Source: Euglena gracilis
Lineage: Eukaryota > Euglenida > Euglenophyceae > Euglenales
Reading direction: 5' to 3'
NCBI GenBank assembly: GCA_039621445.1
Contig: CP154956.1
Coordinates: 45,303,291-45,367,290, forward strand
DNA length: 64,000 nucleotides
The translations under genes and the position numbers were made by a program. Below the pieces are notes generated by a model. That model worked only from the letters and a program-made list of their open reading frames with translations, was not told the DNA's origin and did not search any database. Numbering within the stretch: the stretch's first letter is position 1; every line of letters begins with the position of its first letter. Below are positions 46,835 to 60,025 of the stretch, piece by piece.

Positions 46835-48091
46835 CACACTCTACCACACACTAACACACACCAATACAAAAACAAAAAAAACCCACACGCGCAGGCACAT
46901 GCGGGCACACATGCACGATTGGGGTGGATAGACATACATCCTGCCTGCTTCATGTTTCCTCTGGGCAAACCTGTCACTTTGCGAATTTGCCCCAATATTC
47001 TTTTTTTTGGGGGTGTTCTTTTTTTTGGCTCTTTCTGTTTCATTTTGAAAAAAAAGTGCAAAGCGCTGTTTTGTTTGTGCTTATACACTCAGTTACAAAG
47101 TCTTCATACCCCCCCACTTTTTTAAAAATTTTGTGGACAAGGTTTCGAAAGATTTCTGTTCACCACCGCACATCTTCAAGCAGAGCAATATGCGTCCTGC
47201 AGCACACACGCCATCACGAAGGCAGGATTTGAGTTGCTGGGTGCTGTGGTGTGCTCTCTCTGAGAAGCGGAACAGCGGCCACACGAAGCACTTTCCAGCG
47301 GTTTGTAACAACAAAGCCAGCAGCAAAGGTGTTTGGCAGATGATTGAGCACAGCTCAGCAACATGATTTATTCATCAAATCAGAGGGTGCGATGCAAAAT
47401 ATGATAGAAAACGATGAAGCAACGCACGATCCCCCCCCCACCCACGATACAGGTGGGGGTGGTCGACCCCCCCCCACCACCCTGGCTGTTTGTCCGATTC
47501 CCGTTCTGCCCTGCCCGGCAGGTACCTCAAAAACGGACAAAAAGCCCAAATCCAGCTGGGTTGTAATTTTTCAACCAACATTGGAGATAAAAACCCAAAG
47601 CCACCCAAAAGTGCCACTGCTGGCCGTTTTTGATTAAAATTTTTCGTCACAAAGCGCAAAATTCTTATGAAAAGGGAGTTCAAAATTTTTTTGCGCTTTG
47701 TGACGAAAATTTTTTAGATCTAGGCTGGCTTCGTTGGGCTGGCCTGAGCCTTATTTCAGCAAACCTCAGGGGCGCCAGCCTGATTGGGAGGTGCTGGCTG
47801 GAAGAAAGGTGCTGGCGGCTGGCTGGGCCCTCCGGTGCAAAACCCATTGCAGGTATATATTTTGCCATCGTGTTTATGGCATCCCAGAGGTCGTCTTTGG
47901 AACTTGGAATGGAAGAAAGCCAGCCAGACACACTCCCTGGTACTGAAATCAGCAGCAGGCCACTTTGCCAACTATTCCAAATGTGCCATGCTGGCGCATG
48001 TGCTTGCATGTGCCACGTTGGTGTGGTGTAGTGTGGTGTGGTTTCATTTACATTGTGCCGTGTTGCGTTGTGTTTGTGTCGGTGTGTGAAC

Positions 48092-48122
<31 letters not shown>

Positions 48123-51100
48123 CGCGCGTGTGTGTGTGCATGCGCGCATGTATGTGCGTGCATGCTCACATGTGTTTGTTATGCTTAATGCACATGCATG
48201 TGCAAATCTGAAACTCCTTCACCCCCCAACCACACACTGGGTCATTTGGCCCCAAAGTTGGCTATTGGTGATTGCCTTTTTTCTCACATGTGCCGACGAT
48301 CATTACCTTGTATCAACACCCTTGATACATAGCCCGAACAAGGAAATTATGGCGGCCATTGGAGCACAGGAGTATGCTTTACTTTGATTGTCAATTTGGA
48401 CGGATGGATGAAAAAGTCAGCATGTCACAAGCAGTTCAAAACCTGGACCCCAACCTTTAAATCAAACGGTTTTCGCAAATGCGCACACCGACACCAAAAT
48501 ATTTAAGTGGCAGCAAGTAGTTAAGTTGCGGTGGTAAACGGTCGCGCGGCCAGAGCAGGATGGCATAACCCCCCCAAATAATACCCCCCCCCCCTCGGGT
48601 CCGACTTCGGCCGCGGAAATAATACTCCCCCCCCCGGTTTCGGGCCGATGGCCCGGATTTTAACCTGAAAAAGTAGGTAAAAACCAGAATCTTTGACAAC
48701 AAATTACGAAAAAAACAACAAATTTTCTGGCTCATCTGACCTCCAAAAAATGGTAAATTTTACAAGAAAGTACAAAAAATGACCCCAAAGGCCCAAAGTG
48801 CTATTTTGGGTCCTACGGGACTTCGAAAATTTTGGAAAAATAGTACCCCCCCAAATAATACCCCCCCTCGGGCCGGGATTTTGGACGAAAAAATAATGCC
48901 CCGGGGTGTATTATTTGGGGGGGGTTTACTAGAAATGTACCACACACCACACCACACCACACCACACCACACCACACCACACCACACCACACCACACCAT
49001 ACCACACCACACCACACCACACCACACCACACCACCCCACACCACACGTCCAAAATGCACGTGGCACACACAGGTACGAGTGCCAGCATGACACGTTTGG
49101 TACAGTTGGCAAAGTGGCCTGCTGCGGATTTGAACACCATGGAGTATGTCTGGATAGCTTTCTTGAGCGCTCTGTGGGGTATCTGCAGGCTTGGATATAA
49201 GGAGGACGTACGGGGTTTAGGTGGGGTGCGCCACCCCCCCCCCCTGCTGGCCTTTGTGTGTTTCTTTCGCTTCAAGTTCTTGTTCCCCCAACCACCATAG
49301 CTGCCCTGTGCTGTCCCCTCCCTCCCTCCCTCCCTCCATTCCAAGAGAGAAAATGCGAATGTGTTGTTTCATCGTTTTCTATCCTATTTTGCATCGCACC
49401 CTCTGATTTGATGAATAAATCATGTTGCTGAGCTGTGCTCAATCATCTGCCAAACACCTTTGCTGCTGGCTTTGTTGTGACAAACCGCTGGAAAGTGCTT
49501 CGTGTGGCCGCTGTTCCGCTTCTCAGAGAGAGCACACCACAGCACCCAGCAACTCAAATCCTGCCTTCGTGATGGCGTGTGTGCTGCAGGACGCATATTG
49601 CTCTGCATGAGGAAGTGCGGTGGTGAACAGAAATCTTTCGAAACCTTGTCCACAAAATTTTGAAAAAAGTGGGGGGTATGAAGACTTTTGACATGCCAGG
49701 GGTATGAAGACTTTTGTAACTGAGTGTATGTGTCCTGTTAGAGAAAAGAGGAAATCATTGCCCAAAACATGCAACGTGTTGTACAGCAAATAATGTTGCA
49801 CAAAAAAAAACACGGAGGTGAACTTCTTTTTTTTAAAAAAAAACATCCACTCCAGCAAAAAAAATGTGCAGCCCCGGGGAGCCCCGAAAGGAATTTGCAT
49901 GCAGTTGAATTTCATTATGCAGTTGCACTTAAATTTCATTATGCAATGACTGTTCATATGAAACTGGTCCAAAAATGTGTCTATACACCGTCCAAATGTC
50001 TGGTGGGAAAGCAATTTGTCCCCCCCCCAAATGGAAAAGGCAAGCTATGCAAAAAAAAGCGACCTTTTCCCTCAAAATTTTCATTATCACAAAAAATGCG
50101 CAGAAAATGCAAATTCTCAATTTTTTGGATTATGCAAAAAAATGAAAATTATTCTTCCCCCACCCCTGTTCGCTGGTGGCGGCAGATAGATACGGGGCGG
50201 ATACAGCCGGCGTCTGCCATTTGTGGGTCCCCAATGCCTTGTGGCTGGCCCGGCCCTCGGTCGGCGGTGGCCACCCGCAGCTTGAGATGCGTGTCGTTCT
50301 TGTCATCCCGGATGGCCCAGTCCACGTCCTTCAGGTAGAACGGCGTCACCACCGGCGAGAGGCCCGGAAAGATGGCCGACCGCTTCAGCTCGAACAGCCA
50401 CCACCAGGCCGGGGACCCCCCCCCCACCATGCGGCGCAACGGACCCCTGGCCCCGACTCTTGCCCCATCCGACCCCACCCGACCCGACCCCGACTCGACT
50501 CACGGCCAAGCGACGGGGGAGGGCGGGCCCCGGCCTGGGCACTGCTCCCGCCTGTCCGCCGGGTTCAGGAGGGCGAAAGAGGTGCCGTAGCGGAAGGCGC
50601 GGAAGGGCAGCGCGATGGGGAAGATGGCCACTGTGGAGGGAGGGTGGGTGAGCCGGTGGACACGGTGGGGGGGGGCAGGGAGCTACGAGGTGTGGGCGGG
50701 GGGGGGGGGGGCCCCGACGGGCCACAAGGCGGCATACGGAACTCCAGCACCCCGAGGTGGGCGGCGATGCACAGCCGGTAGAACCCGGACGGCTGGGCGC
50801 TGCCCCAAACACTGCCCCAGCCCCCACACTTGGTGGCGGGCCGGCACCAAGGTGACAGGTCTCCCCGCCTGCCCCGAGATTGCCCATCATCTACCCCCCC
50901 CCCCCCCCTAGTCGTACGACCGGGTTCCTGCAACCTGTGACCGGGGGGGGGGGTGGTCGTAACACCCCCATAACCTGCAACCTGTGACCGGGGGGTGGTC
51001 ATAAACGAGGCGGCGGTTGTAGGTAAGGTGGTGTTAAAATTTTCGTAGCCTGCAACCTGTGACCGGGGGGGGGGTGGTCATAACACCCCATGACCTGCAA

Positions 51101-52115
51101 CCTGTGACCGGGGGGTGGTCATAAATGAGGGGTGGTCGTACGACTAGGGGGGGGGGTACATTCAATGTGAAATGCCCTCCGCCTCAGTTCTTGGCACTGA
51201 CTCGCACTTTCCTCCTGCAGGGAAACCTCTCGATTCCGTGCCCCCGGTGAAGGGGCTCAGCCCTTGGGTGACCGATCCCAAATGGAGAGGTGGAATTCTT
51301 CATTTCCGATCCCCACATTCATCGTACCAAAACGCATAATCGGACTGCCAGCAATTCTTCAAAATTCCGGTGCTGCACCGACATCTCCGTCAGGCTGTGT
51401 CCATTCGCGTATTTACTAACACACTCGGCGGGGTGGGGGGAGGGAAGGTTGGCCTTGGCACTGCCCAGGCCGAGGGCGGGGCACGCCAGCGCCAGCAGCA
51501 GGGGGACGTGGTTCTCGGTCCACTTCGGCGCCTGTGGCAATCGCAAAAGAGGTGAATGGGAGGGACAGGGATGGGGTGGGGCTGCAGGAGTTGAATGGTT
51601 GGACCAACTTGGGGGGGGGGCATTCCGGGGTCCAAATTTGGCCTTCGGTTCCTGCTCACCATTCCTGACCTCTTTTGACGTTGCTGAAAAATTCACTCCC
51701 TTCCCCCCCGGAAGATTTGTGCTTCGGTTTTCAGTGCAAAAAAAAAGGCTCAAATTATCTTGTTTCAGCGTGTTATGCATTTCCCTGAAACGTGTTTTTC
51801 TGGAAAATTCTCTGGATTATTCTGTGGTTACCCATTGTTTTTTTCCCGCAAAGATTTTCCGATATTCTTAAAAATCAGCTCCCATGGAGGGGGAATGGGT
51901 GTGCTTCAGTTTATTCGACACCAACTGACTGTAACCCATCGCAAATCAGATGCCCCCCCCCCCGCCCCCCCATCCCTCGGCACACCTCCAACGGGATGCG
52001 CAGCGGCTGCCGTGCCACCCGGCAGGCCTTCAGCCGTCCCTCCCACGTGGTCAGGTCCACCACCGCGTGGTCCGCTGCGGGCCCGACGCTGGGGGCGAGG
52101 CTGCTGGCCGTCGCT
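44948..52115 (-). CDS. Gene D (3' part): unrecognised protein with C-terminal membrane anchor
   Basis: Exons in minus order: 52115-51986 (ASSLAPSVGPAADHAVVDLT... ending PLRIPLE), 51531-51467 (APKWTENHVPLLLALACPAL...), 50811-50738 (QPSGFYRLCIAAHLGVLEF), 50630-50558 (LAIFPIALPFRAFRYGTSFA...), 50398 to about 50255 (LFELKRSAIFPGLSPVVTPF...), 46599-46529 (DEYVLVFPSAELVADVKAVL...), 45120-44948 (EEQIKLQQRKRDYY, then LLLVGFGVLNMFFFGYIL, ending RNFFSG and TGA). Phases agree for the GT-AG joins 52115/51531 and 50811/50630 and for the last CTG-type acceptor; 51531/50811 and 50630/50398 need a one-base shift. The single hydrophobic segment near the C-terminus, preceded by a basic run, suggests a tail-anchored membrane protein. 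I do not recognise the family. The N-terminus lies further right and was not found. Confidence 0.55.
47086..49726. mobile_element. Tc1/mariner-like non-autonomous element (large palindrome)
   Basis: The ends CACTCAGTTACAAAGTCTTC (47086) and its inverse at 49726 lie within ~340-bp inverted repeats (47086-47425 and 49360-49726) and are flanked by TA on both sides, the target duplication of Tc1/mariner elements. The right arm carries an extra copy of the terminal motif (GGTATGAAGACTTTTG). Diverged inverted sequence continues inward (about 47870-48010 against 49050-49200). No transposase frame is seen. It lies between gene D exons 46599-46529 and 50398-50255. Confidence 0.7.
48930..49045. repeat. 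ACCAC/ACACC short tandem repeat
   Basis: About twenty CACAC-type pentamer units, inside the Tc1/mariner-like palindrome. Confidence 0.9.
50895..51155. repeat. Foldback element with CTAGTCGTACGAC ends
   Basis: Poly-C then CTAGTCGTACGACC at the left, GGTCGTACGACTAG then poly-G at the right, and four internal copies of CCTGCAACCTGTGACCGGGG followed by TGGTC. It sits between gene D exons. Confidence 0.65.
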
Positions 52116-53897
52116 TCGGGCAGGCCGTTGCCTCAGTCCGGGCCCCAACCCCCCCCCCCCTCCCTGGGTCCCCCGGCCGGAACTGGGACTTGGACCGAAC
52201 CGGGTGCCCAACAATGAAAAATGCAAAAAAATTCCAAAATTGCCAATTGCACAAAAATTCGATTTTCATGACCCAAGGCTGGCCTTTGCCAGCCCTTTCC
52301 CGACACATTTTGGCACCACCTAAAAACAAAAATCCGTTCCGTCTAGCTGCCTGAAGGGCGGTTGAAAAAAATAAAACTCGTCGGTAGAAGGGGAAGCGGG
52401 GCCCGAGGCCGGAAAAAGGTTGCTGGCTGGCTGGACCCCGCGGGGGGATGGGTTCCCTTCGGTTTGAGCAACTCCCAGGTGGTGGAAAACCCCTGTGGTG
52501 AGGGTGGGGATGGGGACACGCCACAGGGACACTGTGTCGTGCCGCTCAGCAGCCAATCCGGACGTGGCCAGTCCTGGGCAGCCTCCAAAGATAAATAAAT
52601 GGATTCTTTCTTGGAGACCGTGAAAACTCCCGGCAGCAGCACTTGGTATGATCAAAGTGGGGTGGATCCCCACGTTTGCTGGGCGGGAACCTGACGGATG
52701 TTTGGGCGTGGCATGGTTTCCCCGGGGGGTGCCTCACTGAAGTGGAAAAAGCGGCGCACTGGCTGGGCTGGAATGAAGCGCCGGGGAGAAGAATTTCAAC
52801 CTCATCTCAAACCCCTCCAATTACGGATAGGAGTGTGGAGGGCACCCCGCATGTGAACACGACTCTCAATATTGGGGGGAAATAATAATGTAATTTTCCA
52901 AACCATGCACAAAGAAGCTGAAAAAATTCTTTGATCAGGCAGGAGGTGATCACTGGACAGGGGGGGTTCGAGGTATTGTGATTTGTTGATTACACCCAGC
53001 TGATACAAAGAGCAGGGCAGTGAAAATGTACCAACATTTGAACCCAATAACTTGATTTTTTTTTTTGCGCGGTATCGGGAGCCACACAAAAAAAAGAGGT
53101 GCGCTGCAGCATTTCTGGGAAAACGCCTTGCAAAACAAAACCAATGGCGTGATTTGGAACCTCCAAAGGAGTTTTAAAAATATGGTGCTCACCCAGGAAA
53201 ACCTTTGTGAATTCTTGCAAACAAAACCCGTCACAGGGAAGGCCGCAGTGCTTTGTTTGGCAGCCCCTGCTCCTGTTGCTGCACCGGTTTGCCTTTCAAG
53301 GATGCACAATTGTTGGCCTCAAGGCGTGTAGGAATCGCCGGTTTGCCCCCCCACCCTAATTGGCTAATCGGCCTCCGGGACTAGACAAGCCAATTTTGGC
53401 AAGGCTGCAAAAAGGGCTCAGAAAACCTCCAAAAACGTCCGTTTCAAAAATTTTGAAATGGCCAAAGATTCCAACACGCCTTGAGGCCAAAGATCCCCCC
53501 CCCGGCAGACCGTTGGCAAGAGCCTGGCCCCAGGCGAGACAGCACTGACACGGACAGCCTCCTCGCGGCCCTGCCACCTGTGTGGCAAGGTTAGACGCCA
53601 TCCGAGGGGGGGGGGGGGGATGTATCAAAATAAAGCCTCCGAGATGGGAGGACGTTCGTTATAATATGAACAAAAATTGCGGGAAATGAAAACATACGGG
53701 GATAAAATATCTTACAAAAAATATTCTGGGAAAATTTTGGTTTGGAGTTTGATTTGGGTGGAATTCCAATGTCTGGTTGTATGTATCCTGAGTTTTCAGC
53801 TGGAGGGGAACATGGCAACCTGACAAATTGCCTGAAAATGTGTTGTTTGCAACGATCACGTTTGTGACGGCTGATTTCCTGAGTACTCATCTGTTGT

Positions 53898-54320
53898 TTG
53901 CCCTTCCTAGACGGTGGAAAGTGTCTGTGGCCTTTGATGGTGTTTCATGTCTTCATTTACCTTGTATCAAAGAGGCATATGCCGTGGGAAAAATTATGGG
54001 AAAAATATGAAAAATTCAGGCACTTTCCCAAAATTTTAGCTTACCGGATTTTTTTATCGGCCAGTAGCTTTGGTTTCAAACAAAAATTAATAATACTTTC
54101 GATTGAAGGTTTGGAATTTGCACGTGGATGTGCATGGGTGGGAGGTTCATTGACTTTTCTGTCACGGAAAAATGAAGTTTGGCATTCAGCTGCGGTGATT
54201 GGGTGTCCAGAATTCAGCAACTACCTCGTCAACTACATCCTGCAGAGACAATTCCAAACACCCCTTTCTCTGGTTTGTGTAGCAGTTGCAACGCTGGGGC
54301 ACTGGGCGGTGTATTTCTAA
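53898..54320 (+). CDS. Hypothetical 140-codon ORF
   Basis: An uninterrupted plus-strand frame in AT-rich sequence, from ATG to TAA, ending VAVATLGHWAVYF. It is longer than most random frames in AT-rich DNA and is not caused by a tandem repeat. It has neither the GC3 bias nor the strand of the other genes and resembles no family I know, so it may be chance or a relic of a mobile element. Confidence 0.15.
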   Translation: MPFLDGGKCLWPLMVFHVFIYLVSKRHMPWEKLWEKYEKFRHFPKILAYRIFLSASSFGFKQKLIILSIEGLEFARGCAWVGGSLTFLSRKNEVWHSAAVIGCPEFSNYLVNYILQRQFQTPLSLVCVAVATLGHWAVYF

Positions 54321-55299
54321 AAAAGCGAGACATTGCTGGCAATGCCTTCAGTGGATGAAACCACGCAGTTCATACAAAATGCCACCAGGGGGTCATTAAC
54401 GAGGACCCTCTGCTTGAACGATTGGGCTGGCTGGAAAAGGCTGTTGGCTGGCCCCGCCCCTACCGATGGGGTCCTTGGCTGGACCTCAGAGAGAGTGGGG
54501 GATGAACTGGGTAACCCAATACAATCCCCCCGGTTTTAAACTTGGATTGGAAGACCTTCAGGGGGGGGGGTTATATTTGGCGAGGGGGGGGTTGAATTTG
54601 GGAGGGAAAACCAAACTTCTGGGCGAAAAGTGCGTGTGTTTTCCAACACAAATTTGCACCCATTTTGCCAAAATTAAAACAATTTTAAGCGAAATGGCTT
54701 CTTGGCGCCGTTTTTTTTTTGAGGAAAAAATGTTGAATTTATTGGCTAAAACTGTCACGAATCAACAAATTTATGGCACCCCCCCCCCCTTGCCCACCGA
54801 CTTGGTTCCTACAACCTCCGACCAGCGGGGGTGGTCGGTGGGCAGGGGGGGGGGGGCATTTTCCCGCCTTGTGCCACTTGCGCAGTGCCCATCAGCGATT
54901 CCCTGGAGGGGGGGGGGGGGTTGCATTTGGGATGAATTTCAAGACTTCCAGGGCGGGGGTTATATTTGGGGGGTTGAATTTGAGGGGGTATCATTTAATC
55001 GATAATTGAAACTGCAAAAACGCTTTCCAATTATGCGAAAACCACCCAAAAAAGCCAAAAATTCCAGTTATGCGAAAACTCGATTTTTTTTAAACCAAAA
55101 TCTTGCATTGGCCCTTTTCTGACCAATTTTTCCCCATTTTTGACCCATCTTGGCACTTCCGGGAAAAAAAATCCGCCACTGTCTGGCTGCTCTTCGGGCA
55201 GCTGGAATACATAAAGAATCATCAAACTTGTTGGGGGAGGGATGGGGTCTGAGGCTGGAAAAAGACTGCTGGTCGGTTGGACACCCCCTTGGGGATGGG

Positions 55300-56171
55300 G
55301 TCCCCATCAGCTTGAGTGACGCCTTGAATGCCACAGAGTACAGATTCTGGCACTGCGGGCTGGGGCTGGTGGACAGTGGCTGGGGCTGGGGCAGACTGGG
55401 CAGCCCCGTAATGCTCTGAACCTCTGAATATCCAAAAACAGGCTTGAACATCAGATTCGACAGAAAGGGACAAGGGGAAGCCTGGAACGCCTTCACATAC
55501 TGACAATGATACCATCGGGGTTTCTGCGCAAAGCGTCGTGCATTTGGTTTTTCCTCGAACCGGACAGAAGCAGTTTTTTGGAGCTCCTTGGACAAAATGT
55601 GGAGCCAAATGACTTGGCGGGGAACGCCTTGTGAGAAGATAATCCCAATGACTTGACCCCCCGCCATATAAGTGGGGTTGGACTTGAGCTACCAGACATC
55701 GCCATGAGTTCGAGACATTTCACCAGAGCCTTCCTTTGCACATTGGAGCGAAATTGGGTTGAGAGCAAACCTGTTGATCTTTTCCATGATGGCTGGCACT
55801 TCCCAATAATGAACGTTGGCAGGCTTTAGAATGCAGGCCTTTCTGTTATTTACCACCAGTGGGACGCTGACGCGCATGCTCAAGGTGCAACACTCCATGA
55901 ACCAACGACCTCGCGGCAAACACAGATCTCTGGTTTGGGGCCCAACAGCCAGTCACACCACAAGAACACTTTGGTCAGCGTCCCCATTCCGAGATAATCA
56001 ACACTTAGCCCGCGCGTTGACACGGCGACTGCGTCTGAGAAACAAGGGGTGGGGACAGGCATGCTGAGGCCTTGCCCCTGGGCACCAGAGGGCTGAAGCG
56101 CTGCTTCTTGGCTGTGGACACGGCTAACAGTAACGCCGTCCGCCGACACATCCTGGGCTGGGGGAAATGGA
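55300..56171 (-). pseudogene. Broken reading frame with coding-like sequence, family unknown
   Basis: From about 56171 down, one frame reads SADGVTVSRVHSQEAALQPS... and then LSVDYLGMGTLTKVFLWCDW... before stopping near 55880. A second frame overlaps from 55919 (RWFMECCTLSMRVSVPLVV... to RTHGDVW), meets TAG near 55690, and continues in the same frame as SNPTYMAGGQVIGIIFSQGV... to about 55300. Composition is less GC-rich than the exons of genes A-D and there is no intron signature in most of it. One frameshift plus one in-frame stop suggests a decayed gene or mobile-element ORF. The first stretch could instead be two exons joined by GT-AG near 56086/56035. No family is recognised. Confidence 0.35.
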
Positions 56172-56199
56172 GAGAGGAGATGTGGGTGGCAACATACCC

Positions 56200-56570
<371 letters not shown>

Positions 56571-57880
56571 GCGCGCAGCGGGGGTCCGGCCGGTTGTGCT
56601 GGCAGGAAAAAAGCTGCTGGCTGGACCCCCCCTGGGGGGTGGGGGTCGTTCCCGGCTGCTGGGGTGATACCCCACCCAAAACAGCCAAAGCAGCCCAAAT
56701 CCAGCTGTGATGCCTTTTTCAGCTAGAATTTGACGTGATATCCCCAAAAAACAATAGCAACAATGCCATTTTTGGCCACCTTGCCACCTTCTTTCGGTAA
56801 AAACCTGAAATTCCTAAATTTATTTTGCCATTCTGGCTGGGGCAGCAGGGATCCCAGTGGTCCAAACTACTAAATTTCCCTCCCCAAGGGCTGAGGAATA
56901 AATTTGGCGGTTGATCAGCCCTGGGGGTGGGGAGGTTTCATGTGCCAGTTTTGAGTCAGCTTTTGCTCGGGGGGGGGGGGTCGGCACGCATGCCTTTCCA
57001 TGCTATTGGCTGCCTGGCCAACAGCGTTGGCGTGCACCAAAGCGACCACACTGACCCTGCCGCACATCGGGAGGTGCGGGGACAGGCAGAGGGGACGATA
57101 CACACGCGGCAGGCAGTGGGCTGCAGGGGGACAACAGACGGGGTGGGGCACACTGGGGGGGGGGGCAGGCTGGCGAGGGAGGCAAGTTAAGGGGATAAGG
57201 CGAAGCATGGACTGCGCACGCCAAACCGGGCTCGCCGGTGGCATTGGGGGGACGGAAGGGGACAAAGGAGAGGGGAGGGACCACCGCCGAGAGGCACGCC
57301 CGATGCCTGAGACCCCAGAATGCCACCTTCAGGGGGAGGGGGGGAGGCTCCAGTTCAGTTCAAAAAAGAGCCAGCCAGTCGCTTCCGGCCCTTTCCCCGT
57401 GTCGGTCACTTTGGCCACTCCCGCCGGCAATGGCGCAAACCCAACATCAACAAACTTCACGCCTTTGGTGGTGGGCCACTTATGACCATTCCTGGCTGAG
57501 CCCTGCCTGAGGGAGGACCGAAGCAAAAAAAAAAACCAACCAATGACGTCCGAAAGGGTGGGGTCTGCTTCACATTAGCAATGGCAGGGGTGGGCGTTGC
57601 CAGCTGTGCAAAATTCGAAGAACACAAGTTTCTTTGCCGCGGCACCAACTTGCCAAGCAGGGGGTTTCTAAATCCAGAGGGCCCGACCCCGCAGGGGGGG
57701 GGGGGTTCAGCCAGCCAGCACCGTTTTCCAGTCGGCCTGCGGGACCCCCCCCCACCTCGGGTCCTTTAGCAATAACCCTGCTGCCAAGGGCAGATCTCCC
57801 GCTGCCCCACACCACAGCCTGCCAAAGCGTAACACTCAACAGGAGCCAGCGGTGGCCCAGTGCCTTTGGGACATTGCGTA

Positions 57881-57975
57881 GGCTTCGGTGGAGCGAAGAA
57901 CTGCCATCGCCCTCCGGTGGGCGCGCCGGGGCGCGCCACCGTCCGCGGCGGGGCTGACGCTGCAGAATGCGGCGG
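57881..57975 (-). CDS. Candidate GC-rich exon
   Basis: A GC-rich island on the minus strand, readable as LAAAFCSVSPAADGGAPRRA and onward, between a CA tract and AT-richer sequence, as for the confirmed exons. Frame and limits are uncertain. Confidence 0.2.
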
Positions 57976-57999
57976 CGAGCGGGCAGAGACTGCAGTAGT

Positions 58000-58093
58000 G
58001 TGTGTGTGTGTGTGTGTGTGTGTGTTGTGTGTGTTGTGTGTGTTGTGTGTGCACACACCCACCCACCCACCAACACACACACACACACACACA
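58000..58093. repeat. GT-CA palindromic microsatellite
   Basis: (GT)n runs into (CCCA)n and (CA)n, so the tract can fold on itself. Confidence 0.9.
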
Positions 58094-58539
58094 GAGGGCA
58101 TGGGTGAGGCGAACCCACACTGTTCAAATGCCCCGGTTACCGGCATACCTCCCCCTCCCTGGGCGCCTGGCCTGGGCCATGATGAAGGCGAGCCCGGGGG
58201 CAGCCTTAGGGGGCCACGTTTGCAGGCCAAAAACAAAATGAGCCAAAGTAAGCCAAAAACCTTAATAATGGGGGGGCAAGGACATGACGTAATTTAAGGC
58301 CGAAGTTTGCATGGGGGAGGTAACTATTGACGGGCTGTATGAGAAGGCTTGGCGGGGGATCGACCCCCCCACCCACCCACGATGCAATTTGTAAGGGAAA
58401 ATCTCTTTGGCGTTCAAAGAATAAAAAGTTGACCAAAAAATGGCGCCACTGGAAAAAAAATCGGCAGATCGACCGCCTCCCCCAGCGGTTTCCAGGATTC
58501 CTATCCAGCCCGCCTCACGTCCAAGTGTCAAGTCCCAAC

Positions 58540-58625
58540 ATCGCCGGTGGCCAGTTTTGAGGGGGCCAGGTTGACTGAGACAGAGATGGCGGTAGGGGTC
58601 GCTGTCGCGCTGCGCCAGGAAACCC
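58540..58625 (-). CDS. Candidate exon, frame uncertain
   Basis: A CTGGCGCA acceptor-like motif precedes either RDSDPYRHLCLSQ or TATPTAISVSVNLAPSKLAT. The strand matches gene D, so it could be one of that gene's early exons, but no join can be tested. Confidence 0.2.
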
Positions 58626-60025
58626 TGCCCCCCCCCCCATTCGGTGACGCAACCCCGAACCGCCCCCCCCCCCCCAAGCCTTGAGGGGTCTCTGCCCACG
58701 CAAGGGGGGAGGACAAGACAGGGAGGAAGAGGGGGGGAGGGAAGCGGCGGTCGCCTTGCTGTCTATCGCCGCAGTGTCGTGGGTGGTAAATCAGAGCGGG
58801 GGGCTTACTTTTTGGATTTTCTTTTGACCGACCCAGGCCCGAAAAAAAACATAATTTTTCAGTCCCCCAAAACAGTGAACTTTTTCCTTCGGCGCTTCGT
58901 GCCATGTGTAACTTGGTATAAATAACATTTTCCATGTTTTTGGCACTTCAAAAGCTAGGAGATTTTGAAATTCCATCACTTTTGTGTATGAAATTGTTTT
59001 TTTTTGGGTATTTTTCAGGTCAATTTTTTTCACCATCTCCGCCGGTTCGCTCCGTTAGGGGGTGTCTTATTTTTTTTGGAAATTTGCTCGGCCAGGGGGG
59101 AGGGTGTTCAGGGATGTGCACAGGTCTGGCAAGCCATGGGTGACCGACCACCTGTGCAGTCTGCTACCTCTCAATATCTGCCCAGACCTCTCCTTAGTGT
59201 GTGTTGGCAAAATTCTTTGCATCGGTGTATCGGCAAATAAAATATTGTGCGTCGGTGTGTATCATAAAATCTTTTGAAAATTTTCTCAATCAAAAAAATT
59301 GATGTCATGATTCGACACCAAAGATACTTTCACATTCCTCACGGTTGATGATATGGCTTGCATGAGAATCCTCCTGGGTGCAAAGCGCTTGCTAGATGAT
59401 GACAAACACAAATTGAGGGAGCAAGGTCGTTGTATGCATGTTGCACCCCCCCGTCCAAAAATAAGACACCCCCCCAAATAAGGGGGACCCTTCCTCCATG
59501 ACATTGGCGGCCGCCCACAGCCGTATCCCTCCAAGGCTGAGGGTTGAGGATGGGGGGGGGGGGCTGGAACATGGCTACCGCCGTCTCGCTGGGGAGAGGG
59601 AGGGAGGAGAGGCAAGATGGGTTGGGCAGGCGTTGCGACTTGGACAGCACCCTTGGCCGGTGACCCTGGGGACTTGGGTGACTCGGAGCGTTGGGACACC
59701 GACGGGCCTCACTCTCTGCCCACGCAGTGCAGGCACTGCGGGGTGGCCATCCCCTTAGTGTGTGTCGGCAAACAGAAATTATGTAGGCGAAGCACAACGC
59801 TGCACAGCGCAACCAAATGGCCGCCCTCTCCCAAATTTTCCCCTCGGAGGTGAGGGAAATCGGATTGCTGCCTGGCTGCGATGTTTGGCCGCAGCGCTGC
59901 TTATTAGTGCCACAGTGCATTCCTACTGGAGGGTGGAGGGGATGGCAAGGAACTCTGAGATGCCACCATGGGCTGCATTGCGTCATATGGCACACACCCT
60001 TCTTTGGCGGCATTAACACCGTCAC

